DNA from: Pegoplata infirma
Taxonomy: Eukaryota > Arthropoda > Insecta > Diptera > Anthomyiidae
Assembly: GCA_963921195.1 (NCBI GenBank)
Contig: OY992536.1
Location: 321,425,038 to 321,489,037, forward strand
Direction: 5' to 3'
DNA: 64,000 bases
The position numbers and the translations under genes were made by a program. Under the pieces are notes generated by a model. It ran no database searches and was not told the origin of the DNA. It worked only from the letters and a program-made list of their open reading frames with translations. The first letter of the stretch is position 1, and every line of letters starts with the position of its first letter. Shown here in pieces: positions 43,701 to 54,309 of this stretch.

Positions 43701-44867
43701 TCGCGAAAGATAAAAAAAAAACTTAAAAGCTAAATATTTCAAAAATACTAAAATGGAGATGTGTCTTTCTTTCTTATGAGGGCAGTATTCAACTTAAGGG
43801 TCATAGGCCGATATTTCGATTGGTTACACACGGAATGATAAAATGACCTTATATTGTGGTTTAAGGGTTGGAGGTTTCAAATGGTTTTTAAAAACTCAAT
43901 TATACAAATTAATTAATGTTAATGTAGATTGACTTATTTTTGGATTAATGATACCGCACAGTAGTGAGAAGCTCTGCTGTATAACATTTAATAATAAAAA
44001 AAAACATTTGCGCGCCTAATACAACTACCAACTTATAATTTTATTTATAGACGTTTTAGTTTCAATTTCTATATTTTTTCCATTATTTTTTACTTTTACT
44101 TTCTATGAGAAAACAAACTCACTTTTCACCACATGGTGAATTTGAACGTTTGGAATTTTATGTAATTTTTTATTTTTTCCAATTACAAAGAGTAGTAAGT
44201 TTGTTTATAATTTTTGTTTGTTGTTTCTGGAGGGGATTTTCATATCGTATGAACCAATTACACTCAAAAAATACAAAAAAAAATAAAAATCCTGTTTTAT
44301 TTCAGTTAACAACTATAATTTTTTTGTTTTGGTAAAATGCATAAAATGTAGAAATCCACCGAATAAACTTGAATTTTAACCAAAACAAAATGAAAAAAAA
44401 AAATTATTTCAATTACAGTCATAATTTAATTTTTTACAGTTGCCATTATTTTTCTTGTATTGTAATTTAATTTTATGGTTTTTTGAATACAAATTATGGG
44501 TAATTTTAGATAAATTTTATATTTACAATTTTTTTTTAAGATCATTGCTAAATAAAAAAATAATAAAAAATAATTGTTTATATCTTTAAAAAACAATTTC
44601 ATTCATTTATTGCATAATGCAGAAAAATTGTATTAAATTTTTTTTCGATTTTGTTAATTTATAATTATTTTTATATTTTTTTTATAAATTTTAACAAGTT
44701 GTTGGCTTCTTCCATGCAACTTTTATGCAATTTCAATTTCTTGTTTTCATTATTATTTTTTCTTTTCATTGCTGCATTTCGATTACATTTCATTGCATTT
44801 TTTTTTATGCAAGTGGAGGTACATATGAGTTTAACGTTTTTTTTTATGATTTGATTTAATTGTACAT
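43701..44867. other. AT-rich stretch with small TE relics
   Basis: 43795-43870 resembles the end of a hairpin element (GGCCGATATTTCGATTGGTTAC, ACACGGAATGATAAA). 43958-43975 (GTGAGAAGCTCTG) mirrors the CAGAGCTTCTCAC start at 63409. TACACTCAAAAAATACAAAA at 44257 resembles one end of the CACTCAAA MITEs without a partner. No gene was recognised. Confidence 0.4.
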
Positions 44868-45185
44868 AAACTACACCATTTTTAGAGGTTATTTGAAAAT
44901 ACATCAATTGGACTAAAAAGATTCTGTTGAAAATTTGATGATTCTTTTTGAAATTTAAAAAAGGTAAATTGAAATTCGAGAAATAACATTTATATGTAAT
45001 TCGGAAAATTGTAATATAAATTTGAAAAAAGTCGAAGAAACATCAATTGTAACAAGTAAAAGTTTTAGTAACAATTGAGTTTAGCAGATGCTGCCCCCAA
45101 GAGGGTGTATCTCGAATTTTTTTTTTATATTTTTCGAATTTTAATTGATATATTTTTTAATTGATCTTTAACGAAATTGAAGCGA
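44868..45185. repeat. Short, diverged 21-bp array element
   Basis: It opens with ACTACACCATTTTTAGAGG, a variant of the family terminus, and has scattered units (GAAATTCGAGAAATAACAT, CGAAGAAACATCAATTGTAA, then inverted TTTTTCGAATTTTAATTGATA). The far terminus is unclear. Confidence 0.6.
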
Positions 45186-45254
45186 TCCTTTCCGATCTTT
45201 GATCTTTCTTAAATATTAATATTATTTTATCAAGCTACCTTTTTTTGTTCAGAC

Positions 45255-45930
45255 TTCTAGAGTACATTTTCTAAAGTATTTTGGGTTCATAAACACGAAC
45301 CCAGCAAAAACATGGTAATGAGTAGTGAAAAGTAATCATTACCAAGTACATTATTTATAATGAGTACCCATTACCATTAACATTATTTTAAGCCCAAAAG
45401 TAACTACTTCTCAGTAATATGTTATAAAAGCACCTCTAAGTAATAATATCTTCTTGCACTTGCAGTTTTTAACCTTTACAATTCAATTAACTTAAAAAGT
45501 ATTTAAAAACTTAATAAAAATTACGCAATTTTTAAGTTTTAGTAAAAACAAGTTGAATTTTAAAAGTTTTAATTAACTAATTATTTTACTTCTTATTGGT
45601 AATGGGTTTTTACTCCTTATTTGTAATCCGAGGCAGTAACTACTTATTTATCTCCATACTCTTCACTAGTTATTTTTGTCTCACGCCCTTGTTAAAATAA
45701 TTAGTGTTTCATTCAATAAGTAACTACTTATTAACATCTGTTTCGGATTACAAAACCTATTACTAGTAATGCCAATTTTTGCTGGGAATCTACTTGGTTT
45801 GGTCCACAAAAACTGAAAATGCCTATAATTCGAGAAAGTTATTTGATAGAACTTTTCTAATGACAGATTCGTGTTAAGGACACCAAAATACTTAAGAAAA
45901 TGTACTCTAGAAGTCTGTGCAAAAAACATA
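45255..45930. repeat. Foldback arms around a CCCA element
   Basis: GACTTCTAGAGTACATTTTCT with AAGTATTTTGG and AACACGAA at the left are mirrored from 45925 to 45850 (CCAAAATACTTAAGAAAATG, TACTCTAGAAGTC). The right arm supplies the intact AACACGAATCTG, the empty site for the element at 45300-45786. Confidence 0.8.
45300..45786. mobile_element. 487-bp CCCA-ended element, TSD AA
   Basis: CCCAGCAAAAACATGG at the left and CCAATTTTTGCTGGG at the right. The mirrored foldback arm reads CACGAATCT, and the element splits it as CACGAA...AATCT, so the duplication is AA. Subterminal words such as GGTAATGAGTAG and TACTAGTAATG recur. No coding frame. Confidence 0.85.
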
Positions 45931-46000
45931 TAGAGTAGTGTTATTTTCAGGGTAAGGAACGCACATGAGCCCAGGCACATTTGAAACATCTGAAATGTGC

Positions 46001-47501
46001 CAGTACTATTTTTTAGAAAAAATAGTTTTTTTTTAAATAGTACATTAAAAAAAAAACAGTACTCTTTTAGAAAAAATAGTACTTTTTTTTAGAAAAAATA
46101 ATACTTTTTTAAGAAAAATAGAAAAAATACTTTTTTTAAAAAAGTACTTTTTAGAAACAAAGTACTTTTTTCGAAAAATAGTACTTTTTTTTGAAAAGTT
46201 CTATAGCACCTTTAAGATAAAACCGTACTTTATTAGGAAAAAGTAAAAATTTATACTTTTTTCCTAGTTCTTTAAAAAAAAATTGCTTTTTATACAAACA
46301 AGTGCTTTTTAGAAAAAAATGATTTTTTAGAAAAAGTAGTTTTTTAAAAAAGTACATTTTTAGAAAAATATCATTTTGTTTTAGAAAAAAGTCCTTTTTT
46401 AGATAAATGTACTTTTTTAGAATTAATAGTATTTTTTTTAGAAAAAAATAGTACTTCTTTTTTAGAAAAAAACAGTACTTTATTGGAAAAGATAGTACTT
46501 TCTTGGAAAAAAAATAGTACTTTCTTAAAAAAAAATTCTACCTTTTTTAGAAAAAATAGTACTTTTTAGATAAAATAGAAAAAATACTATTTTGAAAAAA
46601 GTACTTTTTTAGAAAAAGTAGCACTTTTTTAGAAAAAGTAGCACTTTTTTAGAAAAAGTAGCACTTTTTTAGAAAAAGTAGCACTTTTTTGGTAAAATAT
46701 TACTTTTTTAGAAAAGATAAAACCGTACTTTTTCAGAAAAAAGCACTTATTTAGAAAAAATTATACTTTTTTATTTTATTTAATTTATTAATTTAATTAA
46801 TTTTTTTTGAGAAAAAAAAATACTTTTTGACAAAAACTAGTACTTTTTAGAAAAAACAAATTTTTTAGAAAAAAAGGTAGTTTTTTAAAAAGCAAATTTT
46901 AGGAAAAAAAAAATTTAGAAAAAAGTACTTTTTTTAGAAAAACGTACTTTTTCAAGAAGAAATACTTTTTTTTATAAAAAAGTACTTTTTCTAAAAAATC
47001 AATTTTTTCTAAAAAGTACTTTTATGTCTAAAAAGTACTTTTTCCAAATATGTATTTTATTTTTTTTTAAGTACCATATTTTCTTAAATAATACTTTTTA
47101 GGAAAAAAGTACCATATTTTTCTAAATAAGTACTTTTTCGTGAAAAAATACGGTACTACAGTACTCTTCTAAAAAAGTACTTTTTTACTTAAATAATACT
47201 TTTTTGGAAAAAATTACTTTTTTTCTAAATCAGTACTTTTTTCCTGAAATAGTGCGGAAGTTCTATAGAACTTTTCTGAAAAAGTAATATTTTACCAAAA
47301 AAGTGCTACTTTTTTTTCTAAAAAAAATACTTTTTTTCTATTTTTCTAAATAAGTACTATTTTTCTAAAAAAGAACTATTTTTTCTAAAAAAGAACTATT
47401 TTTTCTAAAAAAAGTACTATTTTTTCTAAAAATGTACTTTTTCTTAAAAGTACTTATTTTTTCCAAAAAAGTATTTTATTTCTTAAAACAATAGTTAAAA
47501 A
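46001..47501. repeat. 1.5-kb AGAAAAAATAGTACTTTTTT array with orientation switch
   Basis: Up to about 46970 units read TTTTAGAAAAANAGTACTTT, after which they read as the complement (AAGTACTATTTTTTCTAAAA). The unit is about 20-23 bp, strongly diverged. The array is flanked by 17-bp perfect direct repeats AAACATCTGAAATGTGC (45984-46000 and 47502-47518). Confidence 0.9.
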
Positions 47502-47690
47502 AAACATCTGAAATGTGCTTTCAGCCCATAACTGGCACATGACACATTTCAGATGTGACATGTGTCATACTAAGGCACATTTCACATTCCAGATGTGCCA
47601 TGTGCCGATAGCATGGCACATGACACATCTGAAATGTGCCTTGTGCCATTAGCCCATTCCTGCCTAATGGGTATTTAAATACCCAAAAAA
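47502..47690. repeat. GGCACATGACACAT palindromic cluster
   Basis: CATCTGAAATGTGC, ACTGGCACATGACACATTTC, AGATGTGACATGTGTCAT and GGCACATGACACATCTGAAA occur in both orientations, and the palindrome TGGGTATTTAAATACCCA lies at about 47667-47684. The words match those beside the hAT termini. Confidence 0.75.
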
Positions 47691-48129
47691 GTGTTGATAC
47701 TTAAAAAAATTTAGCGCGGGCTAGATAGAAGATATCGGGCTAATTCTTTTTTCATAAAAAAGAGAAGAGAGTGGGCTAAATGTGAACATTTAACAAGATT
47801 TTTTTTGTTTTGTTTAACTTTTGTTTTTCACTCACAAAAATCGAAGATTTTTCTTAATCGAAAATACTCAGGAAAAGTGAACCTAAAACGTGATGCGGGG
47901 GGGTTTGGTTTTCACGAAAATTTATTGGAGTTATTTTGACACCCAATAGAAACTTTTTAGATCCCTTTCAGCTCAAACAAAAAATAAAAGTAAAAAATTA
48001 CACGGCCTAGTAACCATGTCATATCTCAGGTCGGAGCTGAGGTAATTTTTTTTTTATTTTTTCTAACAACTTCTGTGGTCTTCCAGGTACACATGTCAAA
48101 ATTTCATCAAAATCGTACGAGCCGATCTA

Positions 48130-48748
48130 TGGGCAGGCAGTAATGGGTTAGACTGGCATTTTTTTCTCAACTTTCGATTTTCCCAAGTGTCCGGGCAAAT
48201 TTTTATTGTCCAAGGTCTAAAACTTATGTGGTACAAATTTGAGGTCAATCGGATTAAATTAACCCGTGGCGCCCGGCGGTCAAAGTTTTGGATTTTTGAA
48301 AAATTAAAAAAAAAAAATTAAATTTCTTTCGACCCATCATATTTGTTAATTTTGATGCGGTGAGCACGAATATCAAAAAAAAATTAAAATCGGTCGAACG
48401 GTTTTCGAGATATCGCCATTTGAAATTTGCCAAAAAATGGCGGTTTTTTCCTACGTTCAAGAAATTTTATAAAAAACATCACAATTTTTTCCCCTCGGCC
48501 ATTTCATAGAGCTTAAGACAATCTTTCATTTAAATCTAATTTGAGCCAAATCCAATCATTTTATCCCGTGGCGCCCTTTGGTCAAAGTTTTGGATTTTTG
48601 AAAAATTTCCACCAAAAAAAAAACAAAATTTTTAAAAATTTAAAAAAAAAAAAAATTTTTTTGATACATTATTTTAATTAGTTTTGGCATGCTGAAAACG
48701 AATGTCATAAAATTTCTTGAATCGGTCTAACGGTTTTCGAGATATCCC
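48130..48748 (+). repeat. GGCGCCC foldback family, left arm
   Basis: CCCAAGTGTCCGGGCAAATTTT, GGATTAAATTAACCCGTGGC, GGTCAAAGTTTTGGATTTTTG and CGGTTTTCGAGATATCGCC occur in order. The mirrored arm is 51382-52060. The same blocks recur at 54986-55262 and 56694-57180. Confidence 0.82.
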
Positions 48749-49058
48749 CCCAGCAAAAAAAGAGCTTACCATTCACTACAAAATTCACCACAACTTATGA
48801 ACCAGATGTACTTCTTCTTCAGCTGAAACACTGATGAATTTTATATGGGCGTGACACACAATATCACTAGTGTTTAGTATGTACATATATATTAACATCT
48901 TTATCACAACTTCTGAAGTAGTGATCGGGATGTTAATATAACTTGACCTTTTGGAAGTGCTTTTTTCATCATTTGAGGAAATTTCCTACAAGAAATTTTT
49001 CTACCGATTTTTTCCACTAAAGAGTGAACAACTATTTAAACAAGTTTTCTCACACTAA

Positions 49059-49199
49059 TACGGCGTTCACACTTGCTGTTTTGAAGTGTTTAAAAGTGAG
49101 ATGTTTAAAAAAGTATTTATTCTGTATCCATTACGTTTTTATTCTGTTACTGGTGTTTTGTTAAACAACTTGTTTAAAGTCGCTAGTGTGAACTCCATA
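49059..49199. mobile_element. 141-bp TAA-flanked MITE (TACGGCGTTCACACT)
   Basis: TACGGCGTTCACACTTGC at the left and GCTAGTGTGAACTCCATA at the right are imperfect inverted repeats. TAA stands at 49056-49058 and 49200-49202. TAA/TTA targets fit PIF/Harbinger. Confidence 0.75.
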
Positions 49200-49676
49200 T
49201 AACATTTTCTATAACCTCAAATTATTTTACATAATTAAAACCATGAAATAAAACTAAACAACGCGATTTTTAGTAAAAATATAATTAATCATTTAAGTTT
49301 CATTTTAAATTTCGTATAAAAAGTCTGAAAATTTCACAAAATAATTAAATGCCTCTCTAATCAGCTGTTTTGTTGGTCTAGAAACTTTTATTTTTTTCTA
49401 TACTTCAACTTACTCAAGCATCAAGTCGAAGAAATTTTCTATGTAGAAAAGAAGAAATCAAGAAAATGAGAAAAACGAGCCGCCATGTATTTTGTTGTTG
49501 TATCTGTCAAACATTTTCTTGTTTTCTTCGATTCTCCGATTCTTTTCTTGTTTTCTATCAAGGGTGAGAACCGCTATTGATTTTTTTATTTTTACTACAT
49601 TTTAGTTGTTTTGACTACAAATGTAAGTAGTTTTTACTACATAAGTCAGTTGTTTTTTGTCAGTTAAAATAACTAA

Positions 49677-49815
49677 GACCGTATTTACATTGGCAATTTT
49701 AATTGCGGCAATTCTGAATTTGACGTGTATCAGAGAGAGATCTAAGATTCTTCCCTCTCTCTCTGATACACTAGAAAATCAGCCGCAATTAAAATTGCCT
49801 TATGTAAATTCGGTC
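49677..49815. mobile_element. 139-bp TAA-flanked palindromic MITE
   Basis: GACCGTATTTACAT, GGCAATTTTAATTGCGGC and GTGTATCAGAGAGAG at the left pair with the right half (CTCTCTCTGATACAC, GCCGCAATTAAAATTGCC, ATGTAAATTCGGTC). TAA stands at 49674-49676 and 49816-49818. Nearly the whole unit is stem, and it is nested in AGTTAAAATAACTA-type repeats. Confidence 0.88.
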
Positions 49816-49929
49816 TAACATTGTTAGTTGATTTAACTGAAAAAGTAGTTGACCCCAAAACAACTTACAAAGTAGTTATTTTAACTGACATTTTCAGTTG
49901 ATTTTACTAACATAATTTTTTTAAGTGCG

Positions 49930-49984
49930 CTTAATTATTTGCCCGATTAGCCGATTAAACCAAAACCTCGATTAATTGAATACC
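49930..49984 (+). repeat. Isolated right end of the GGGTATT transposon family
   Basis: CCCGATTAGCCGATTAAACC, CCTCGATTAATTGAATACCC then TA matches the right end of the 4527-7594 element. I could not find its left end. Confidence 0.6.
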
Positions 49985-50032
49985 CTAATGTTTAGAAGAG
50001 TTTTTATACCTTTCAACAGCGATACCAACTTA

Positions 50033-50632
50033 CAAGGGAAGTCTCCCTGGTGTCACCCTCCGATCTTCGTGAAATTTGGATATGTTGTTAAGAACGAAAA
50101 TTAATTCGACACGTATTTTTTTTTAGCGGCCCAAACTCATTTTTAGGGGGGGTCGATTTGTATGGGGGGAAATTGACCTTTTTTAGTTTTTTACGCTTTA
50201 CGCCTATTTTAACAAAATTAATATAGGCATGCGTGATATCTGATTAAAGGTATTTAAAATACCTATCTCGTGGTGCTAACAAAGGGCCAAAGAAGTTAAT
50301 ATTTTTCGACTTATTAACAAAAATGTCCTAAAATTTTGCCATTTTACTCAATATGACGAAAATTTGTGCATGTTTATACACGTTCTTAGCACACGTAGAT
50401 AGGTTTTCCAAAGACCTTTCATTTGGTATGTAACATGACTAGGTTTCTTTGTAAAGTATAGAAGATTAACGAGAAAAACTGAAAAATGGCCTTGTCTTCC
50501 CCCCTCCTTTTTACCCCCTAAATATGAATTTGGGCCGCTAAAAAAAAATACGTGTCCCTTTATTTTTTCTGATCTACAAAATAAAACCAATTCCATAAAG
50601 ATCCGCCGGTGACACTAGGGAGACTTCCCTTG
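50033..50632. mobile_element. TTA-flanked MITE (CAAGGGAAGTCTCCCTGGTG), copy 2
   Basis: The same ends as 42391-42965, with TTA at 50030-50032 and 50633-50635. The sequence ATACCAACTTAGCTC at about 50939 is a paralogous empty site. It is 25 bp longer than copy 1, in part from TTTTACCCCCTAAAT near the right end. Confidence 0.92.
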
Positions 50633-50635
50633 TTA

Positions 50636-51080
50636 GTCATTTTGTGGCTATAATTCAGCCCTTTTTTTAAGGCTACCACCTTTTTTTGGTTATCTTTTTT
50701 AGCCCTTTAAGCACTTTTTAAGTCATTTGATTTTTACCATAATCTGGAAACTTTTTATTGTTTTTTTTTTGTACATAATTTACAAAACAACTCCAAAAAT
50801 TATAAAAAAAAAATGTTTTTATACATGTAGTTAAAAAAAACATCCAATAAATAAAATGAAGAGATAAAAAAAAGTAATTCTCTCATTTTAAATCAGATAT
50901 CGTATATTTTTAGAAGAGTTTTTATACCTTTAAACGGCAATACCAACTTAGCTCTTTTTTGGTTATATTTAACCCTTGTCTTTTTTAAGGGCTAACAGTT
51001 TTTTTGTTATCTTTTTAGCACTTCTTGAGTCATTTGGCAATTTTAACAAAAATCTGGAAACTGTATTTTTTTATAACATC
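50636..51080 (+). repeat. Direct duplication within the CCCA element
   Basis: TTTAGAAGAGTTTTTATACCTTT-AACRGCRATACCAACTTA occurs at about 49991 and 50910. The following GGTTATNTTTTTAGC, AAGTCATTTG and AATCTGGAAACT words occur at about 50686-50750 and 50960-51063. A block of a few hundred bases was therefore duplicated, and only the first copy received the TTA-flanked MITE. Confidence 0.7.
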
Positions 51081-51381
51081 ATTTACATAACAAATTCGCT
51101 TTTGCGGCATATCAAGTTAATTCATTTATAAAATTTATAAAATTTATAAAATGCCACAAATTTGTACTTTTCAATTGCATTTGTAAACACATATGAAAAT
51201 GGTACTTCTAAATCATTGAGGAAAGAACTGGTGAAAGTTGTTATTATTGGCATTTTTTTAGCAGTTTTGGAAGTGCTTATAAAAGTACTTCTTATGGAAT
51301 ATGAAGATCGGCACATATAGCTACTATGTAAGTAGTGAATCACTTATTCTTTTTGCACCACTTCGATTTTTTTTTGCTGGG

Positions 51382-52060
51382 CCCATTTGAAATTTTCCAA
51401 AAAATGCCCAAAATGGTGGTTTTTTCCTACGTTGAAGAAATTTTTTAAAAAACATCACAAATTTTTTTTCCTCGGCCATTTCATAGAGCTTAAGACAATC
51501 TTTCATTTAAATCTAATTTGAACCAAATCCGATCATTTTATCCCGTGGCGCCCTTCGGTCAAAGTTTTGGATTTTTGGTGGAAATTTTTCAAAAATCCAA
51601 AACTTTGACCGAAGCGCGCCACGGGATAAAATGATCGGATTTGGCTCAAATTAAATTTAAATGAAAGATTGTCTTAAGCTCTATGAAATGGCCAAGGAAA
51701 AAAAATTTTGATGTTTTTTAAAAAAATTCTTGAACGTAGTAAAAAACCGCCATTTTTTGCAAATTTGAAATGGCGATATCTCGAAAACCGTTTGACCGAT
51801 TTTAATTTTTTTTTGATATTCGTGCTCACCGCATCAAAATTAACAAATATAATGTGTCGAAAAAAATTTAAATTAAAATTTTTTATTTTTTTTAATTTTT
51901 CAAAAATCCAAAACTTTGACCGCCGGGCGCCACGGGTTAATTTAATCCGATTGAACTCAAATTTGTACAACATCCGTTTTAGTCCTAGTAGAATAAAAAA
52001 ATGCCCGGACTTTGAAAATTGAAGAAAAATTTTTTTGGCCATACAGAAAAATGCCAGTCT
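51382..52060 (-). repeat. GGCGCCC foldback family, right arm
   Basis: Mirror of 48130-48748: GGCGATATCTCGAAAACCG, CAAAAATCCAAAACTTTGACC and GGCGCCACGGGTTAATTTAATCC. The segment 51480-51660 is itself an internal mirror (ATCCCGTGGCGCCC / GCGCCACGGGAT). Confidence 0.82.
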
Positions 52061-52177
52061 TTTGTGTCATACTAGGGCACATGGCTTATGTGTCGTGTGC
52101 CATGCTATGTGCATGTGACACATTGCTAAATATGATGTGCGGCACATGTGTGTGCCTTTCCATACCCTGGTTATTTT

Positions 52178-52611
52178 CAAATTACAACTGAAAATGGTGT
52201 TGTGAATTTTTTTGTAAAATATTACATATTTTTGTAATAATTTTGATTTCATTATTGATTTTAAGTATGTGAACATGTGAAAATGTGAACATGTATAACA
52301 AACAACACTGTAACAACTACGAAATCTGGGCAATCTTTCCGCATACCACTGAATTCAATTGAACTGCCAGCACTGCTGCAGTTTGTTTTGTAAATAAACA
52401 AGCCCAAATTATACAATATGCACTCAAGCGCCCATCGAGTGTTTACAACCAAGATTTGATCGTGCTCATTTATATGTATGACAGTACTTATCTAGTCTAA
52501 AACAAATTTAGATTGTAATGGTACAAAAAAAAGGGGTTAGGGTCTTTAGAAAAAAAACTAAATTGAAAAAAAGTTAGAAAAGTCTGATTGAAAAAACCAA
52601 ATTTTTTACTT
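52178..52611. other. Short unassigned stretch
   Basis: No gene or repeat family was recognised. It lies between the hAT-type element and the next 21-bp array. Confidence 0.35.
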
Positions 52612-52791
52612 TACTGTAAATGGTGTAATTCGAGAAAGATCAATTGTTATTCGAAGATTCAACGTGCAAATCGAAGATTCAACGTGCAAATCGAAGATTC
52701 TACTTGTAATTCAAAAATTCTACTTGTAATTCGAATATTTCTTTTGTAAAAAATTGTCATTGCAACTCGAAAAAGCTCAATTTTAGTTCAA

Positions 52792-53091
52792 ACAAGCGAG
52801 ACTTTCTTTGGGAGAGGGGTTTCGGCTGGAGACATTGGGGGACACCTTCCTCCGCAGTACATATTTTATGGTTTTCACTTTAATAAAAATAATTTTTCTT
52901 CAAGAGACATATTCTCGCCAAACTACAGGCGTCTAACTATTTAATTCTGGACTGCATTGTGTTGTGGACAGACGGTTGGACGGTCATTCATAGAATGTCT
53001 CAAATAAATCAATGATATATACTCTATGGGGTTCGCGACCGATATTTCGATGCGTTACAAACGGATTGCAAAGTGAGTATACCCCCATACT
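52792..53091 (-). mobile_element. Hairpin element variant B, internally deleted copy
   Basis: It begins ACAAGCGAGACTT but lacks the ATTCGGC hairpin. It retains CTACAGGCGTC-type and TATACTCTATGGGGTTCGCGACC, CGATATTTCGATGCGTTAC and GAGTATACCCCCATACTG at the far end. Confidence 0.65.
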
Positions 53092-53235
53092 GTCAAATTA
53101 CAAATATAATTGTAATTTGAAAAAAAAACAATTGTAATTCGGAAAGGATTAGTTGAAAAAGATTAATTGTCGAAGATTTCAATTGTAATTCGTGAAAAAT
53201 CAATTATAATTCTAAAAGATCAATTTTTAATTGAA

Positions 53236-53307
53236 ACAAGTTAGAGTGTTACATTAGGCTGTGTTAAATCTTTTATACCCTCCAAAATGTAAAAAAAATA
53301 ATATAAA
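53236..53307 (-). mobile_element. Hairpin element variant B, terminal stub
   Basis: ACAAGTTAGAGTGTTACATTAGGCTG-TGTTAAATC and ATACCCTCCAAAATG are present; then the next copy starts. The hairpin has lost its pairing by mutation. Confidence 0.65.
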
Positions 53308-53831
53308 ACAAGTAAGAGTGTTAAATTCGGCCGTGCCGAATCTTTTATACCCTCCAAAATTAAAAAAATTAAAAATAAAAAAAATTGGCAGGGGCGTTCT
53401 TTTTTAAGGGGGGGGTGATGGGGGTCAGTGGGGGACGTTAAGAGCACCTTCCCATCCCGATAAATATACCAAATGTTTCATTTATTTAACAAAAATACAA
53501 AAAAACATATCAAAAAGTGTATTTTTTCAGAGGTTGGTTTAGTTCTTCAAGGGGAAACTTTTTTACCACTGGGCCGATTTTGCCCATTTACGAACTTAAC
53601 CTGCCTAGGACCATAGGACATATTCATGCCAAATTGCAGAATGCTAGCTCTTTTATTTTGGACTGCATCGTGCCATCTACAGACGGACGGACGGACGGAC
53701 GGACGGACATTCACAGAATGTCTTAGAATCGATCATGAATCAATAATATATATACTTTATGGGGTCACCGACCAATATTTCGATGCGTTACAAACGGAAT
53801 GACAAAGTGACTGTGGTTGGAGGGTATACAA
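53308..53831 (-). mobile_element. Hairpin element variant B, nearly complete
   Basis: ACAAGTAAGAGTGTTAAATTCGGC-CGT-GCCGAATC and ATACCCTCC at the left, and TGGTTGGAGGGTATA at the right. In between are a poly-G run near 53400, GGTTGGTTTAGTTCTTCAAGG, CCGATTTTGCCCATTTACGAAC and a (GACG)n run at 53681-53705. About 525 bp, no protein frame. Confidence 0.78.
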
Positions 53832-53833
53832 AT

Positions 53834-54293
53834 ACAGGGGCGTCTTTTTGTTTCTTTTGGGGGGGGGGTTGGTGAAGGAGACCGACCCCTTGCGATTTTA
53901 AACTTCTTCTGGGATAAGAATGTTGCATTTGCTTAGCAAAAGTACAAAAAACCCTGTAAAAAATGCGGTTTTCTTAGGTTGGTTTAGTTTTAGTTCTCCA
54001 AGGGGTAACTTTTTCCCCTTGGTCCGATTTTGTCCATTTCCGAACTTAACCTACCTAGGAATATAAGACATATTCGTGATAAACTTCGGAAGTCTAGCTC
54101 TTTTATTTTGGAATGTATCGTGTCCTCTACAGACGGACAGACGGACGGACGGACATCGCTAGAATGTCTTAGAATCGATCACTGATCAATAAAATATATA
54201 CTTTATGGGGCCCTAGACCGATATTTCGATGCGTTACACCACGGAATGACAAAGTGAGTATACCCCCATACTGTGGTAGGAGGGTATAAAAAA
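53834..54293 (-). mobile_element. Hairpin element variant B, lacking its hairpin end
   Basis: Starts at CAGGGGCGTC next to the previous copy, then runs through GGGGGGGGGTTGGTG, CTTCTGGGATAAGAATG, GGTCCGATTTTGTCCATTTC and the (GACG)n run to TGTGGTAGGAGGGTATA. It may have arisen by unequal exchange with its neighbour. Confidence 0.7.
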
Positions 54294-54309
54294 ATCAATG
54301 TTATTTGAA

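Larger units (their letters stand above)
48749..51381. mobile_element. 2.6-kb CCCA-ended element with four nested insertions
   Basis: CCCAGCAAAAAAAGAGC at the left, TTTTTTTTTGCTGGG at the right, CCC on both outer sides. The host arm elsewhere reads GAGATATCGCCATTTG, which the element splits. It contains elements at 49059-49199, 49677-49815 and 50033-50632, and a GGGTATT-type end at 49930-49984. No transposase frame is seen. Confidence 0.8.
45948..52169. mobile_element. 6.2-kb hAT-type element, TSD GTTATTTT
   Basis: CAGGGTAAGGAA at the left and, complemented, CAGGGTATGGAA at the right, followed inward by GCACA words. GTTATTTT stands exactly at 45940-45947 and 52170-52177. CAGGG ends with 8-bp duplication mark hAT. 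Subterminal GGCACATGACACATCTGAAATGTGCC-like words occur near both ends. The interior is a 1.5-kb simple array, foldback arms and a 2.6-kb CCCA element with its own insertions. No hAT transposase frame is present. Confidence 0.87.
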
